Notes: a model not told the origin generated them from the sequence alone. Positions 39,942-49,829 are shown, counted from the first letter of the stretch. The stretch is DNA of 64,000 nt from Granulicella paludicola (GCF_025685545.1 NZ_JAGSYC010000022.1:62001-126000), one strand, 5' to 3'. Made by a program: numbers and translations.

Positions 39942-42422
39942 ATGAACCCCAGACAGTCTCTGGCAGCAGCATCGTCTTTCGTCATGGTCACAGCGCTTTT
40001 CTTTGCAACATCTGGGCTGGCCCAGAACGCGATCGGCTATCAGAAACCGCCCGCTGCTATCGAGCAGCTGTTAGACGCCCCACCAACTCCTTCGGCCTCC
40101 GTTTCGCCCAATGGGGCAACATTGCTGATTGCAGAGCCGCAGAGCTTCCCCACGATCGCTGAAGTCGCCCAACCGCGCTACCGGCTCGCTGGCATTCGTT
40201 TCAATCCGCGCAACTCCGGTCCCAGCGTCACGGCCGACAGCATCAGCCTGCGCCTGCAGGCCACCTCACCCGGCTCGCCCAAAGCTATTACCGGTCTACC
40301 GCTGAACCTCCGTGCGTCCGATGCCTCCTGGTCTCCTGATTCGAAGCACATCGCCTTCGTACAGCGGGCTCCTACAGAGCTGCAGCTGTGGGTGATCGAC
40401 GTGGCCGCGGCGCACGCTCATCGCGTCGGCCTGGTGAAGCTGAACGCCGTGCTCGGGCGGCCCTGCGTGTGGTTGCCAAACTCCTCCGGCCTCGTCTGCA
40501 AAACGATCTCTTCTACCCGCGGATCCGCACCGAAGACCAGCGATGTACCCACCGGCCCTCACATCTCGGAGAATCTCGGCAAGGTGACGCCCGCGCCGAC
40601 ATACGAGGACATGCTCTCGACCCCGGACGACGAGAATATCTTTGAATACTACGCGAGCTCGGAGCTAGCCGAAGTCCCCCTGATCGGCCCCGTCCATGCC
40701 CTGCCGGTCAAGGGGCTCATTGCGAGTCTCAGCCTGTCTCCTAACGGCCACTACGCTCTCGCCGGCATCCACCATCGCCCGTTCAGCTATACCGTGCCGT
40801 ATGAACGCTTCCCGCTGAAGACAGAAATCTTGCCCCTCAAGAGCGGTGGGGCCAAAGTTCTCCACGACGCGCCGGTTATCGACAACCTCCCTATCTCCCG
40901 CGATGCTGTCGAACCCGGGCCCCGCGACTACCAGTGGCGCTCCGATGTGCCTGCAACACTCGTGTGGGTCGAGGCTGCAAACGATGGCCTGCCTACTCCC
41001 AAGGCACCTGTCGCAGACTACGTAAAAGCCCTGCCCGCGCCTTTCACCGGCGAGCCAACGACCATCCTTGAAGCTCCCTTGCGCCTCGCTCGCGGCTTTG
41101 GTGCCGGTCGCAGCATCTCCTGGGGGAATGACCACCTCGCCGTCGCCACCGTCTCGCGCTTCTCCGACCGCAAGTCGATGATCCTCGCCTTCGATCCCTC
41201 CACCCCAGGCAAGATCACGACGCTCTACCAAGGCTCTTCGCAGGACCGCTACCGCAACCCGGGGCGTCCTCTTACCGTTACGAATGAGAACGGACATCCG
41301 GTTCTGAAGCTCACGCCAGACGGCAGCGCGCTCTACTTCGTCTCCGAAGGCGCCAGTCCGACCGGCGACAAGCCGTTCCTCGCAACGATGCCTCTGGCGG
41401 GCGGCAAGGAGACCATTCTTTTCCGATCCGCCGATCCCTACTACATCCAGCCGATCGACCTGCTGCCAGGCGACAGGCTCCTTGTCCGACGAGAATCGCA
41501 GATAGAGTCGCCGAATTACTTCATCGCTTCGCTGGCTGCTCCCAGCGAGCCTCTAACTCAGATCACCAGTTTCCCGTCACCCTATGCGGGCATCAATATG
41601 CCTTCGCACCAACTGCTACATTACAAACGCGCGGACGGACTGGAGCTCACGGCTACGCTTTGGCTTCCCTACGGCTATGACAAGTCGCAGGGCCCGTTGC
41701 CCACGCTCATGGAGGCCTATCCCGCCGAGTTCAAGACCCGAGCTGCCGCTGCACAGGTAGCTGGCTCGACGAATCGATTCCCCACCTTCGGCTGGGGCGG
41801 GTCGCCCGTCTACTTCACGCAGATCGGCTATGCCGTGCTTGAGAACGCGGCGATTCCTATCATCGGCGAGGGCGATAAGCAGCCCAACGATACCTACGTT
41901 GAGCAACTCGTTGACGGCGCGAAGGCAGGCGTTGAAGCTGGAGTCGCTACCGGCACTGTCGACCGCAGCCGCGTCGCAGTCATGGGCCATAGCTACGGTG
42001 CCTTCATGACCGCCAACCTGCTTGCACACACCGACATCTTCCGGGCAGGCATCGCCCGTTCAGGCGCTTACAACCGCACGCTTACTCCCTACGGCTTCCA
42101 GAACGAGGAGCGTACCTATTGGCAGGCGACCGAGGTCTACCACGACATGTCGCCCTTCAGTTTCGCCGACAAGATCAAGACACCGATCCTGCTCATCCAC
42201 GGCGAGGCCGACGACAACACCGGCACCTTCCCCATCCAAAGCGAGCGTTTTTACGCTGCGCTGAAAGGACAGGGAGCGACGGTACGCCTCGTCTTCCTGC
42301 CGTTGGAACCTCACCATTACGGGGCGCACGAGAGCCTGCAGCACATGCTTTGGGAGATGGGCCGATGGCTCGACACCTACGTGAAGCCGCAAGCACTACC
42401 CACCAACAAGCCGGGCGAGTAG
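39942..42422 (+). CDS. exported prolyl-oligopeptidase-family serine peptidase (S9)
   Basis: 826 residues from the ATG at 39942, which has GAGG nine bases upstream and a signal peptide (ending SGLAQN). The N-terminal two-thirds are a beta-propeller (blades such as SVSPNGATLLI and SWSPDSKHIAFVQ). The C-terminal alpha/beta-hydrolase domain has the serine in GHSYGAFMTANLL, the aspartate in GEADDNTGT and the histidine in LEPHHYGAHES. The pattern fits the S9 glutamyl-endopeptidase/acylaminoacyl-peptidase group. It probably digests periplasmic or environmental peptides. Confidence 0.9.
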   Translation: MNPRQSLAAASSFVMVTALFFATSGLAQNAIGYQKPPAAIEQLLDAPPTPSASVSPNGATLLIAEPQSFPTIAEVAQPRYRLAGIRFNPRNSGPSVTADSISLRLQATSPGSPKAITGLPLNLRASDASWSPDSKHIAFVQRAPTELQLWVIDVAAAHAHRVGLVKLNAVLGRPCVWLPNSSGLVCKTISSTRGSAPKTSDVPTGPHISENLGKVTPAPTYEDMLSTPDDENIFEYYASSELAEVPLIGPVHALPVKGLIASLSLSPNGHYALAGIHHRPFSYTVPYERFPLKTEILPLKSGGAKVLHDAPVIDNLPISRDAVEPGPRDYQWRSDVPATLVWVEAANDGLPTPKAPVADYVKALPAPFTGEPTTILEAPLRLARGFGAGRSISWGNDHLAVATVSRFSDRKSMILAFDPSTPGKITTLYQGSSQDRYRNPGRPLTVTNENGHPVLKLTPDGSALYFVSEGASPTGDKPFLATMPLAGGKETILFRSADPYYIQPIDLLPGDRLLVRRESQIESPNYFIASLAAPSEPLTQITSFPSPYAGINMPSHQLLHYKRADGLELTATLWLPYGYDKSQGPLPTLMEAYPAEFKTRAAAAQVAGSTNRFPTFGWGGSPVYFTQIGYAVLENAAIPIIGEGDKQPNDTYVEQLVDGAKAGVEAGVATGTVDRSRVAVMGHSYGAFMTANLLAHTDIFRAGIARSGAYNRTLTPYGFQNEERTYWQATEVYHDMSPFSFADKIKTPILLIHGEADDNTGTFPIQSERFYAALKGQGATVRLVFLPLEPHHYGAHESLQHMLWEMGRWLDTYVKPQALPTNKPGE

Positions 42423-42514
42423 TACTGCCGTGTGGCTGGCGGCCGATCCGTTCGGGGTCGGCCACACGTCCTCGACCAAGGAACTACTTCCTGTCGCGCG
42501 GTGTCTAATCACCT

Positions 42515-43516
42515 ATGAAGCGCCTGCTGCTTTCCTTCGCCTGCATGTCCGCCATCTTGGCATCCCCCTCCGCTCCGGCGCAAGGCACTCCTCAATCAGC
42601 CCCGATCGCCTTCGACGTGGCTTCGGTCCGCCCCAGCAAGCCCGGTGCTCCACAGAACAACAACGTCCCTCTGGACGCTGGTAACGTCTACGGTGCGGTG
42701 AATCCAGACGACGCCCGCAGTGCTGCCGGAGGCCTCTTCATCGCCACGCACCAGGCTCTCTGGCGTTACATCTCGTTTGCCTACAAGCTCTCCGGCACCC
42801 AGGAACTTGCGCTGCGGTTCAACATGTTCTCCGGCGCGCCCAAGTCTGGAGCGCCTCTCTGGGTAACGGGCAGCTTCACCGGCGGATCTGACTACTTCGA
42901 CATCACGGCCCGCGCTCCGGCCGATACCTCCGTCGACCAGATGCGGCTCATGATGCAAGCCCTGCTTGCGGACCGCTTTCACCTGGTAATCCATTACACC
43001 TCCGCCGATGCCCCGGTTTCTGCTCTTGTCCTCGTGAAAACCGGTGCCACGGGCCCCCATCTCCAACCACATCCTGCCGCCGATGCCTGCAAGCTTCCCA
43101 GATCCGAGAAGCTTGACCCGACTGCGGACGCGACCCCTCACAAGGCAGCTTTTACCTCCTCCGTGGGAGCGCTTCCTCCGCTCTGCGGTTTGATCGCCCA
43201 TGTACCGTCTGCGGATCCCGGACAGCATTATGGAGGCCGCGCTGTGCCCCTTGCCCTGCTCGCCACCTCCCTGCCCACGATGACGGGGCTTGCTGCTATG
43301 CCTCGTCCCGTGGTCGATGAGACTGGCCTCTCAGGGCTCTACGACTTCACCCTGAGCTGGGTGCATGACTCCACACCGGATGACTCTTCGGTTGCTGACA
43401 ACGTCTCAAACTTCCGTGACGCGCTGAAAAAGCAGCTGGGCGTCACGTTGAAATCCGATCACGCACCGATCGACTTCCTGATCGTCGACCACGTCGAAAA
43501 GCCATCAGAGAATTAG
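42515..43516 (+). CDS. TIGR03435-family exported protein
   Basis: 333 residues with a signal peptide (MKRLLLSFACMSAILASPSA). Family marks: FDVASVRPSKPG at the start of the mature domain, QALLADRFHLVIHY, VVDETGLSGLYDFTLSW, and the closing VDHVEKPSEN. This family is strongly expanded in soil Acidobacteria and is of unknown function. It is expected to be periplasmic or exported. Confidence 0.88.
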   Translation: MKRLLLSFACMSAILASPSAPAQGTPQSAPIAFDVASVRPSKPGAPQNNNVPLDAGNVYGAVNPDDARSAAGGLFIATHQALWRYISFAYKLSGTQELALRFNMFSGAPKSGAPLWVTGSFTGGSDYFDITARAPADTSVDQMRLMMQALLADRFHLVIHYTSADAPVSALVLVKTGATGPHLQPHPAADACKLPRSEKLDPTADATPHKAAFTSSVGALPPLCGLIAHVPSADPGQHYGGRAVPLALLATSLPTMTGLAAMPRPVVDETGLSGLYDFTLSWVHDSTPDDSSVADNVSNFRDALKKQLGVTLKSDHAPIDFLIVDHVEKPSEN

Positions 43517-43618
43517 AGCGACACGCCTTTACTGTCTGAAGAAGGTGCTCGCGTAGGGACCAGTAATTTCCGGAAAAAATACTGGCGACGCCGAAGCGTA
43601 GCGTGTACGCTTTCCGCC

Positions 43619-44125
43619 ATGTCCGAATTCCCTGTCAATCCGCAGCGCTTCGACCTGTACAAAAACTTCAAGTTTCGCGTGAAATGGGATGGCAAGTACG
43701 TCGCAGCCATCTGTCGCGTCACAGGACTCAATCGCACCACGGAGGTCATAGAACACCGAGAAGGTGGCGACCCCAGCACCAGTCGTAAGTCGCCAGGCCG
43801 CTCCAACTTCGATGCCATCACGCTCGAGCGCGGGCTGACACAGGACACTGCTTTTGAAGACTGGGCGAACCTCGTCTGGAAGTTTGGCGCCGGGCTCGGC
43901 TCAGAGTCCTCACTGAATGAGTTCCGCAAGGACATCGTCATCGAACTGTACAACGAGGCCGGTCAGCTAGTCCACGCGTATCACGTCTACCGCTGCTGGC
44001 CTTCGTCATACGAGGCGCTGCCGAGCCTCGATGCAAACGGTCCTTCCGTGGCCATCGAAAGCTTAACGCTGCAGAACGAGGGTTGGGTACGCGATACGTC
44101 TGTTACCGAGCCACCCCAAACCTGA
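43619..44125 (+). CDS. orphan phage/eCIS tail-tube-like protein (T4 gp19 type)
   Basis: 168 residues resembling the gp19-like tail-tube proteins of contractile injection systems: LYKNFKFRVKWDG, CRVTGLNRTTEVIEHREGGD, FDAITLERGLTQDTAFEDWANLVW, and the closing pattern SVAIESLTLQNEGW. The protein is cytoplasmic, with no signal. No sheath, baseplate, ATPase, spike or second tube gene lies within the window, so it is not part of a visible injection-system cluster. A domesticated single gene, a component acting with a distant cluster, or a relic are all possible. Start MSEFPVNPQR at 43619. Confidence 0.82.
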   Translation: MSEFPVNPQRFDLYKNFKFRVKWDGKYVAAICRVTGLNRTTEVIEHREGGDPSTSRKSPGRSNFDAITLERGLTQDTAFEDWANLVWKFGAGLGSESSLNEFRKDIVIELYNEAGQLVHAYHVYRCWPSSYEALPSLDANGPSVAIESLTLQNEGWVRDTSVTEPPQT

Positions 44126-44185
44126 ACCCGTTCGGGTTGAGGCGCAGACGTTGCATCCCTTCGCCGCTACGCATACGCTAAACCT

Positions 44186-45259
44186 ATGCCGTTGAACCTT
44201 CCGAACCTGCTACATCCTGTCGCCGACATTCCGCATCTCGACCGCCTTACGCCGCCCTCGGCTATTCCGGGCGGCAGCTTTGAGGTTACAGGGTCATCGC
44301 TGGTGAAGGATGGTGTGCTGCCTGAAGCCTTCTTTGGAGAGACACCTGCGTCGCTCGATCTCGCGCGACCCACACGTGCGCGCATCCGCGTGCCAGCCGG
44401 GGCTATCTCCTCCGATCTTTTTCTGCGTTATAGATCGCACGGCGACGAGGTCTCGTCCAACATTCTGCACGCCAACATCGGCGTACCCATGGCGGAGGAG
44501 TTGCACCTGACCTCGAACCCCGTGGTCGATGCAGAAGGAAATCTTTTTGCCATGGTCTCCGGCCCACGCGGCGAGACCGTACCTGTCTCCATCTATCGCA
44601 TCGCGCGTGACCTGCAGATCACACCCTTCGTGCGCGGCCTGATGAACGTTTCGGCACTGGCGTTTAACGCCGCGGGGACGCTGTTTGCAAGCTCTCGTTC
44701 AGAGGGGACCATCTACCGCGTCACCCCCGATGGCAGCGTGACCACCTTCGCTGAGGGCATGGGTATTGCCACCGGGATCGCCTTCGACGCCAACCACAAT
44801 TTATATGTCGGCGACCGCTCGGGGACGATCTTCAAACTCTCTCCTGCGGGCGAAATCTTCGTTTTCGCTACGCTGGAACCCTCCGTCGCCTTTTATCACC
44901 TGTGCTTCGCGCCGGACGGCAATCTACTTGTAACGGCACCCACAACTAGCTCCAACCAGCCTATTTACTCCATCGATCCCGACGGCAATACAAAGGTGTA
45001 CTTCAGTGGGTTGGGGCGTCCGCAGGGCATGGCCTTCGATGTCGACGGCAACCTCTATGTGGCGGCTTCGCTACGAGGGGATAGGGGCATCGTTCGCATC
45101 TGGAAGTCGCAGACGACTGGCGAGATGCAGGCGGAGTTGATGGTCGCCGGCAACGACCTCGTTGGCCTCTGCTTCCTGGACGATGGTTGTGTCGCTTTAG
45201 CCGGGCATACAACGCTTTTTCATGCCGACCTGGGTATCGAAGGCAAGACGCTCATCTAG
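44186..45259 (+). CDS. IPT/TIG plus NHL-repeat (beta-propeller) protein
   Basis: 357 residues without a signal peptide. Residues about 15-95 form an IPT/TIG-like immunoglobulin fold (LTPPSAIPGGSFEVTGSSL); residues about 100-350 form a six-bladed NHL/SMP-30-like propeller with repeats such as GIAFDANHNLYVGDR and GMAFDVDGNLYVAAS. It starts 60 bases after the tail-tube-like gene and in the same direction. There is no obvious enzyme active site; a binding or scaffold role is inferred. Confidence 0.78.
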   Translation: MPLNLPNLLHPVADIPHLDRLTPPSAIPGGSFEVTGSSLVKDGVLPEAFFGETPASLDLARPTRARIRVPAGAISSDLFLRYRSHGDEVSSNILHANIGVPMAEELHLTSNPVVDAEGNLFAMVSGPRGETVPVSIYRIARDLQITPFVRGLMNVSALAFNAAGTLFASSRSEGTIYRVTPDGSVTTFAEGMGIATGIAFDANHNLYVGDRSGTIFKLSPAGEIFVFATLEPSVAFYHLCFAPDGNLLVTAPTTSSNQPIYSIDPDGNTKVYFSGLGRPQGMAFDVDGNLYVAASLRGDRGIVRIWKSQTTGEMQAELMVAGNDLVGLCFLDDGCVALAGHTTLFHADLGIEGKTLI

Positions 45260-45403
45260 GAATAAGACGCTACCTTGTTTGACTCTGCAGCTATGAGAGC
45301 GGCCACAACTAGGTAGCGGCTTACGACCCTGCTGTGAAACAAAGTCGCATAGCGTCAACACCTCAAACCATGGCAGAGCAGCTTGACGACACTCGCCATC
45401 GCT

Positions 45404-45778
45404 CTAGTTCATCTTATTTCTTTGAATCTTCTCTGCTTCGATATAGTTCAGGCGTACCTGTATCTCCCACACTGCGCGCTGCGCTTTATAAACCCAGTCC
45501 TCCGGCTCACCGTCTGGAGGAAAGAGCTGCACACCCAGTTTGTTATCGACCAGATCATCCAGCATCGTGCGGATAGAAAAGACTTCCTGCTTACGCGTCT
45601 TACGCTGCATTGAACGGACCACGTAAAAGATGACACCGTGGATTACGGAAACCGCCACTGCGCAGATGGCTGCGGCCTTCCATGGAGAGAGATTATGGAA
45701 GAGTGCGAAGATAGACGCGACTACTAATAAGCCCGCCGCCGTAAGGACCAGCTCAATGTATCGCAGAAAACCTTGCAT
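45404..45778 (-). CDS. hypothetical two-helix membrane protein
   Basis: 124 residues from ATG 45778 (GTG 45799 gives seven more). Two membrane helices (about residues 7-27, YIELVLTAAGLLVVASIFAL, and 36-55, AAAICAVAVSVIHGVIFYVV) are followed by a soluble C-terminal part with DDLVDNKLGVQLFPPDGEPEDW. No family recognised. It sits between convergent genes. Confidence 0.62.
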   Translation of the reverse strand: MQGFLRYIELVLTAAGLLVVASIFALFHNLSPWKAAAICAVAVSVIHGVIFYVVRSMQRKTRKQEVFSIRTMLDDLVDNKLGVQLFPPDGEPEDWVYKAQRAVWEIQVRLNYIEAEKIQRNKMN

Positions 45779-45874
45779 ATACTTCAGTATAAGTCTCACA
45801 GACAGGAGAGAGCCCGAGGTTGTCTGACTCAGGCCCTCTTCGGCGTTTCATTTTGGGCATGTAGGCCTTTGCGT

Positions 45875-47557
45875 TTACTTTCCGCTCTCCGTGCTCTTGA
45901 TGAAGGCTGCGACATCTGCGTGAAACTGCTTCAGGATGTCCTCCCGTACGTAGATCATGTGGCCCGCCTCGTAATAGTGGTAGCTGATGTTCGACTGCAG
46001 CGACTTCGGCATAGGCAGGTGATGCATCTCGTAGATGCCCTCGAAGTATGGCGTCGCGAGATCGTAGTAACCACCGGCGAGCATCACCTTCATCTTCGGG
46101 TTCATCTTCATGCGGTAGGCGAGGTCTGGCATAACGTTCGCGCCCGTCTCCACCCCGCCCGGAAAACTGCCACCACCACCGAAGCCGCGACCCGGCGGCG
46201 TGTGCGTCATGTTCCAATTAAAGTCGTTGCCACCCTGCCGACCACTCAGTAGATACGTCGCCTGCGACCCATATTTCAGATCCTTGTGCAGGTATTCATT
46301 GATCGCCGTATTCCAGGCCGAGGTGATTGCATCGCTTTGCGGATCGTAACCAATCGACGAAGCCAGCGGATCCATGTCTGGGCCTTGATAGCGGGTGTCG
46401 AGACGCCCCACCGACATATCCTCATCGACCTTCAACTCCTTAGAGAATTCGCCACCGGTTACCCGCAGGTCGGCTTTTAGCAGGTAGGCGACCGGAAGCC
46501 CGGTATATCCGTGCAGCTTCTCAGCCACAGCTTGCTTCTGAGCGTCAGGCAGTTCGCTGCCCTGCAACAGAGCCGTCATGTACTCACCCAGAGCGAACTT
46601 TTCCACCTCTGCCAGGAACGGCTTTAGCGCACCGGGCTGCGTCGGCAGCTTGTGATAGAACCAGGCGGTTGCCGCATACGTCGGCAAAGCCAGCGCATAG
46701 GCCTGATCGACCCCGGGGTTCGCGGTGGGTCCATCCACGCTGTTGTCGAAGCTGAGAATCTGCGAAAGCAAAATAACTCCGTTGAGATCGACGCTGCGCA
46801 GGTCGGCAGCGAGCACAGCCGACCGCGGCGTGCCGTAGCTCTCACCGAAGATATATTTTGGCGAATTCCAACGATCGTACTTGGAGAGGAAGCGGCGAAT
46901 GAAGCGCTCGAAGGCATGCCCATCCCCGTCGACACCATAGAAAGCCTCAGCCTTGCCCTTACCGAAGGTGCGACTCAGACCAGTGCCGGGTGCATCAATG
47001 AACACCACATCGCTGACATCCAGCAAGGAGTATTCGTTCGACACAATGGTGTACGGCGCGCCTTCCTGGTGCTGCGTGTCGGGGGTCACAATCCGCTTCG
47101 GCCCAAAGGTGCCAAGGTGCAGCCACATCGTGGGCGAGCCTGGGCCGCCGTTGTAGATAAAGGTGAGAGGACGATGTTCGGCGGCTGCGTCCTTCTTAAA
47201 ATAGGCCACGTAGAACATGCGTGCCGTCGGCGGCGCATCTTCCGCCTTCTCGGCCAGCTTCACTCCCGACTCCGGCAGCGGTTTGCCATCGAAGCCAATG
47301 GTCGCATCCTGCGGATCGCTGCCGCCAACCGTGAGCGTCCCTGCAACCGCCTTGTACGCAATTGCCTGCCCGCCCACTGCTACGCTGCCTTCCGTGATCG
47401 AATCCGGCGCGGCGTCGCCGGCCTTTGCAGCCATCGGCGGACGGACGCCGCCACCCTCGGGCTTCTCTTCCGGCTTATCCTGGGCCGACGCACTTAGGCC
47501 CATCCCTAAAGACAACACCAGCAACGCAGAGACACGACGACCGACAGCACTTCGCAT
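45875..47557 (-). CDS. exported serine carboxypeptidase-like protein (S10)
   Basis: 560 residues with a signal peptide (ending LSASAQ). The S10 features are all visible: YNGGPGSPTMWLH for the oxyanion hole, the nucleophile serine in FGESYGTPRS, the aspartate in GGYYDLATPY, and the histidine in YEAGHMIYV. A Gly-rich loop (GRGFGGGGSFPGG) precedes the C-terminal catalytic residues. It should act in the periplasm or outside on peptide C-termini. It is divergent, with about 50 bases, from the J-motif protein. Confidence 0.9.
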   Translation of the reverse strand: MRSAVGRRVSALLVLSLGMGLSASAQDKPEEKPEGGGVRPPMAAKAGDAAPDSITEGSVAVGGQAIAYKAVAGTLTVGGSDPQDATIGFDGKPLPESGVKLAEKAEDAPPTARMFYVAYFKKDAAAEHRPLTFIYNGGPGSPTMWLHLGTFGPKRIVTPDTQHQEGAPYTIVSNEYSLLDVSDVVFIDAPGTGLSRTFGKGKAEAFYGVDGDGHAFERFIRRFLSKYDRWNSPKYIFGESYGTPRSAVLAADLRSVDLNGVILLSQILSFDNSVDGPTANPGVDQAYALALPTYAATAWFYHKLPTQPGALKPFLAEVEKFALGEYMTALLQGSELPDAQKQAVAEKLHGYTGLPVAYLLKADLRVTGGEFSKELKVDEDMSVGRLDTRYQGPDMDPLASSIGYDPQSDAITSAWNTAINEYLHKDLKYGSQATYLLSGRQGGNDFNWNMTHTPPGRGFGGGGSFPGGVETGANVMPDLAYRMKMNPKMKVMLAGGYYDLATPYFEGIYEMHHLPMPKSLQSNISYHYYEAGHMIYVREDILKQFHADVAAFIKSTESGK

Positions 47558-47609
47558 AGGGCTTCATCCTCAAAATACTCAAGAATTGAACATCAAAAAT
47601 TGTGGCGCG

Positions 47610-48488
47610 ATGGCCTCAGTATACTCACAGGTCACGGCCTTCATTCACCTCCCGGTAAACTATGCAGGGAGCTGCATTATCGCCAACGCCGCCATCTTTC
47701 GCGAACCAACAGCAGCCGAAGCCGAGCTCGACCGGCTCCGTGCGCATCTCGCAGCACTGCGCTTAACGCTTACGGCGCGCGAACTCGCTCTCGGAGACCT
47801 TCGCGATCAGCTCGCCAGCTTCGAAGGCCGCTATCTCCGCCAGGTCGGCACACTCTATCGGCAGCTGGACGAGTGGGAGGAAAAGCTCGCTGAACTCCAC
47901 GTCAAACACTACCCTGCCCCGCCCGCGCCCTATTTCCCCGAACCCGGCTCTCTTGAACCCACCAGCTCAGCCCCAGTCCTCGACCTGAAAGCCCTCTTCC
48001 GCGAATTAGCCAAGCGAATCCACCCTGATTTCGCCATTGACGCGCACGACGCCTATCGGCGCACGCGTCTAATGGCCCAGGCGAACGACGCGTACCTCCG
48101 CGAAGACGCTGCTGTGCTGCAGCGCATGCTGAACGGATTCGACCCCATCACTGGTCACACATCGGCAGAAGCGATCGAAGCCGAACTCGCCCGAACTGCC
48201 GAGTTGATCCAGCAAGTCCGGCACGACATAGCCACAGCCGAGTCTGACCTTGAAGCCGCTGCGCGCTCGGACTCAGCCCTGCTGCAACAGCGCTGCATCG
48301 ACGCTGCACTGCAAGGCCGCGACCTCCTCGCCGAGATGGCCGCTCGGGTCCATGGTCAGATCGGCATCACCATGGCCCGTTATGAACGCGACCTCGACCG
48401 CATCAATCGACCGACCAGCGAGGTGCAGATGGAGTCATTACTCTCCGCCGCAACACCTACCTACCGACGCTTTGGTAAACAGAAATGA
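47610..48488 (+). CDS. coiled-coil protein with a J-domain-like HPD segment
   Basis: About 292 residues from ATG 47610. The N-terminal half is a coiled coil (about residues 40-105, ELDRLRAHLAALRLTLTARE). The centre has LKALFRELAKRIHPDFA followed by a second helix (QANDAYLREDAAVLQRM), which matches the J-domain pattern of helix II, HPD loop and helix III. A second coiled coil (about 195-275) ends the protein. No zinc-finger or G/F region exists, so it is not DnaJ; it may be a DnaK co-chaperone tethering a client, or only share the fold. The start is uncertain because an open frame continues upstream. Confidence 0.65.
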   Translation: MASVYSQVTAFIHLPVNYAGSCIIANAAIFREPTAAEAELDRLRAHLAALRLTLTARELALGDLRDQLASFEGRYLRQVGTLYRQLDEWEEKLAELHVKHYPAPPAPYFPEPGSLEPTSSAPVLDLKALFRELAKRIHPDFAIDAHDAYRRTRLMAQANDAYLREDAAVLQRMLNGFDPITGHTSAEAIEAELARTAELIQQVRHDIATAESDLEAAARSDSALLQQRCIDAALQGRDLLAEMAARVHGQIGITMARYERDLDRINRPTSEVQMESLLSAATPTYRRFGKQK

Positions 48489-48524
48489 TCGTCACACCAC
48501 TTCACCCGCTATCATCGAAACTGC

Positions 48525-49790
48525 ATGATCGCTGAAATCATCGCCATCGGCTCCGAGATGCTTACCCCGCATCGTCAGGACACTAACTCGCTCTACCTCA
48601 CCGCAGGCCTCAATGACCTCGGCGTCTCCGTCGCGTTCAAGACCATCGTCGGCGACAATCGCCGTCACCTCGTCTCCGCCATCCGCCTTGCTTTGTTGCG
48701 CGTGGACATCGTTCTTCTATCCGGCGGTCTCGGGCCCACCGAAGACGATCTCACCCGCGAATGCCTGGCAGAGGTACTGCAGGTCCAGCTACACCGTGAT
48801 CCCAGCGTTGTGAACAAGCTTCGTGAGCGCTTCGCCGCCCGCCGCATTCCGCTGCCGCCCAACAACCTCAAGCAGGCCGACGTGCTCGAAGGCGCACACC
48901 TGCTGCCCAATGCCAATGGCAGCGCGCCAGGCCAGTACATCGACACCGTCTTCGCGACACCGGACGGCCCCTTCCGCAAAATCATCATTCTTCTGCCCGG
49001 GCCACCCAAAGAGCTCAAGCCCCTCTTCGATACAGAGTGCCGGCCTCGTCTCTCGGCCGCGCTGCCTGCGTTCCACCTCGCGCGGCGGATGCTCCGTATG
49101 GCGCTCATCCCAGAGTCCACCGTCGATGCTCGCTGCGCACCCATCTATACGCAGTTCACCGACGTGGAAACCACGATCCTCGCCGGGCACGCCGAGATTC
49201 AGCTGCACTTCGTCTGCTCCAAGCCCTCGCTCGAAGCAGCAAACGCCCGCGTCGATGCTCTCGCCGACCTTATCGCGCACGAGATGGGCGATGACATCTT
49301 CTCAGCCGAAGGCGAGTCTCTGGAAGAGGTCGTGATGTTGATGCTTGGCCTGCGCAATCAGACGCTTGCCATCGCAGAGAGCTGCACCGGTGGCTGGCTC
49401 GGCGAACGTCTTACCGCCATCCCCAACAGTTCGCGCGTCTTCCTTGGCGGGGCCATCACCTACTCCGATGTCAGCAAGACGACCTTCGCTAACGTGGACG
49501 CTGCCCTTATCGCGCACTACGGCGCTATCAGCGATCCTGTAGCCCGCGCGATGGCCGAAGGCATCCGGCAGCGTACAGGCGCAACTCTCGGGCTCAGTAT
49601 CACCGGCATCGCTGGCCCGTCGGTTCCCGGAGGAGCGGACGCGGGCAAACCGGTAGGCCTCGTCTACATCGGTCTTGCCGATGGAGAAGACACGCAGGTC
49701 CGTCAGTTCCAGATCAACGGGGACCGTGAGCGCATTCGACTATGGTCCACACAGCACGCGCTGGAGATGCTTCGTCGCAGCCTGCAATAA
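48525..49790 (+). CDS. cinA: CinA-family protein (NMN deamidase domain)
   Basis: 421 residues, two domains. The N-terminal MoCF-like domain (residues 1-170) has EIIAIGSEMLTP and LLSGGLGPTEDDLT, linked to ADP-ribose pyrophosphatase activity in some members. The C-terminal PncC domain (about 265-420) has LAIAESCTGGWLGERLTA and SITGIAGP, and deamidates nicotinamide mononucleotide for NAD salvage. The length is normal. It is followed by plsY with a 39-base gap. Confidence 0.94.
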   Translation: MIAEIIAIGSEMLTPHRQDTNSLYLTAGLNDLGVSVAFKTIVGDNRRHLVSAIRLALLRVDIVLLSGGLGPTEDDLTRECLAEVLQVQLHRDPSVVNKLRERFAARRIPLPPNNLKQADVLEGAHLLPNANGSAPGQYIDTVFATPDGPFRKIIILLPGPPKELKPLFDTECRPRLSAALPAFHLARRMLRMALIPESTVDARCAPIYTQFTDVETTILAGHAEIQLHFVCSKPSLEAANARVDALADLIAHEMGDDIFSAEGESLEEVVMLMLGLRNQTLAIAESCTGGWLGERLTAIPNSSRVFLGGAITYSDVSKTTFANVDAALIAHYGAISDPVARAMAEGIRQRTGATLGLSITGIAGPSVPGGADAGKPVGLVYIGLADGEDTQVRQFQINGDRERIRLWSTQHALEMLRRSLQ

Positions 49791-49829
49791 CCGTCCAGCA
49801 CAGACTTGCTACACTTCCACTGGAACTTT

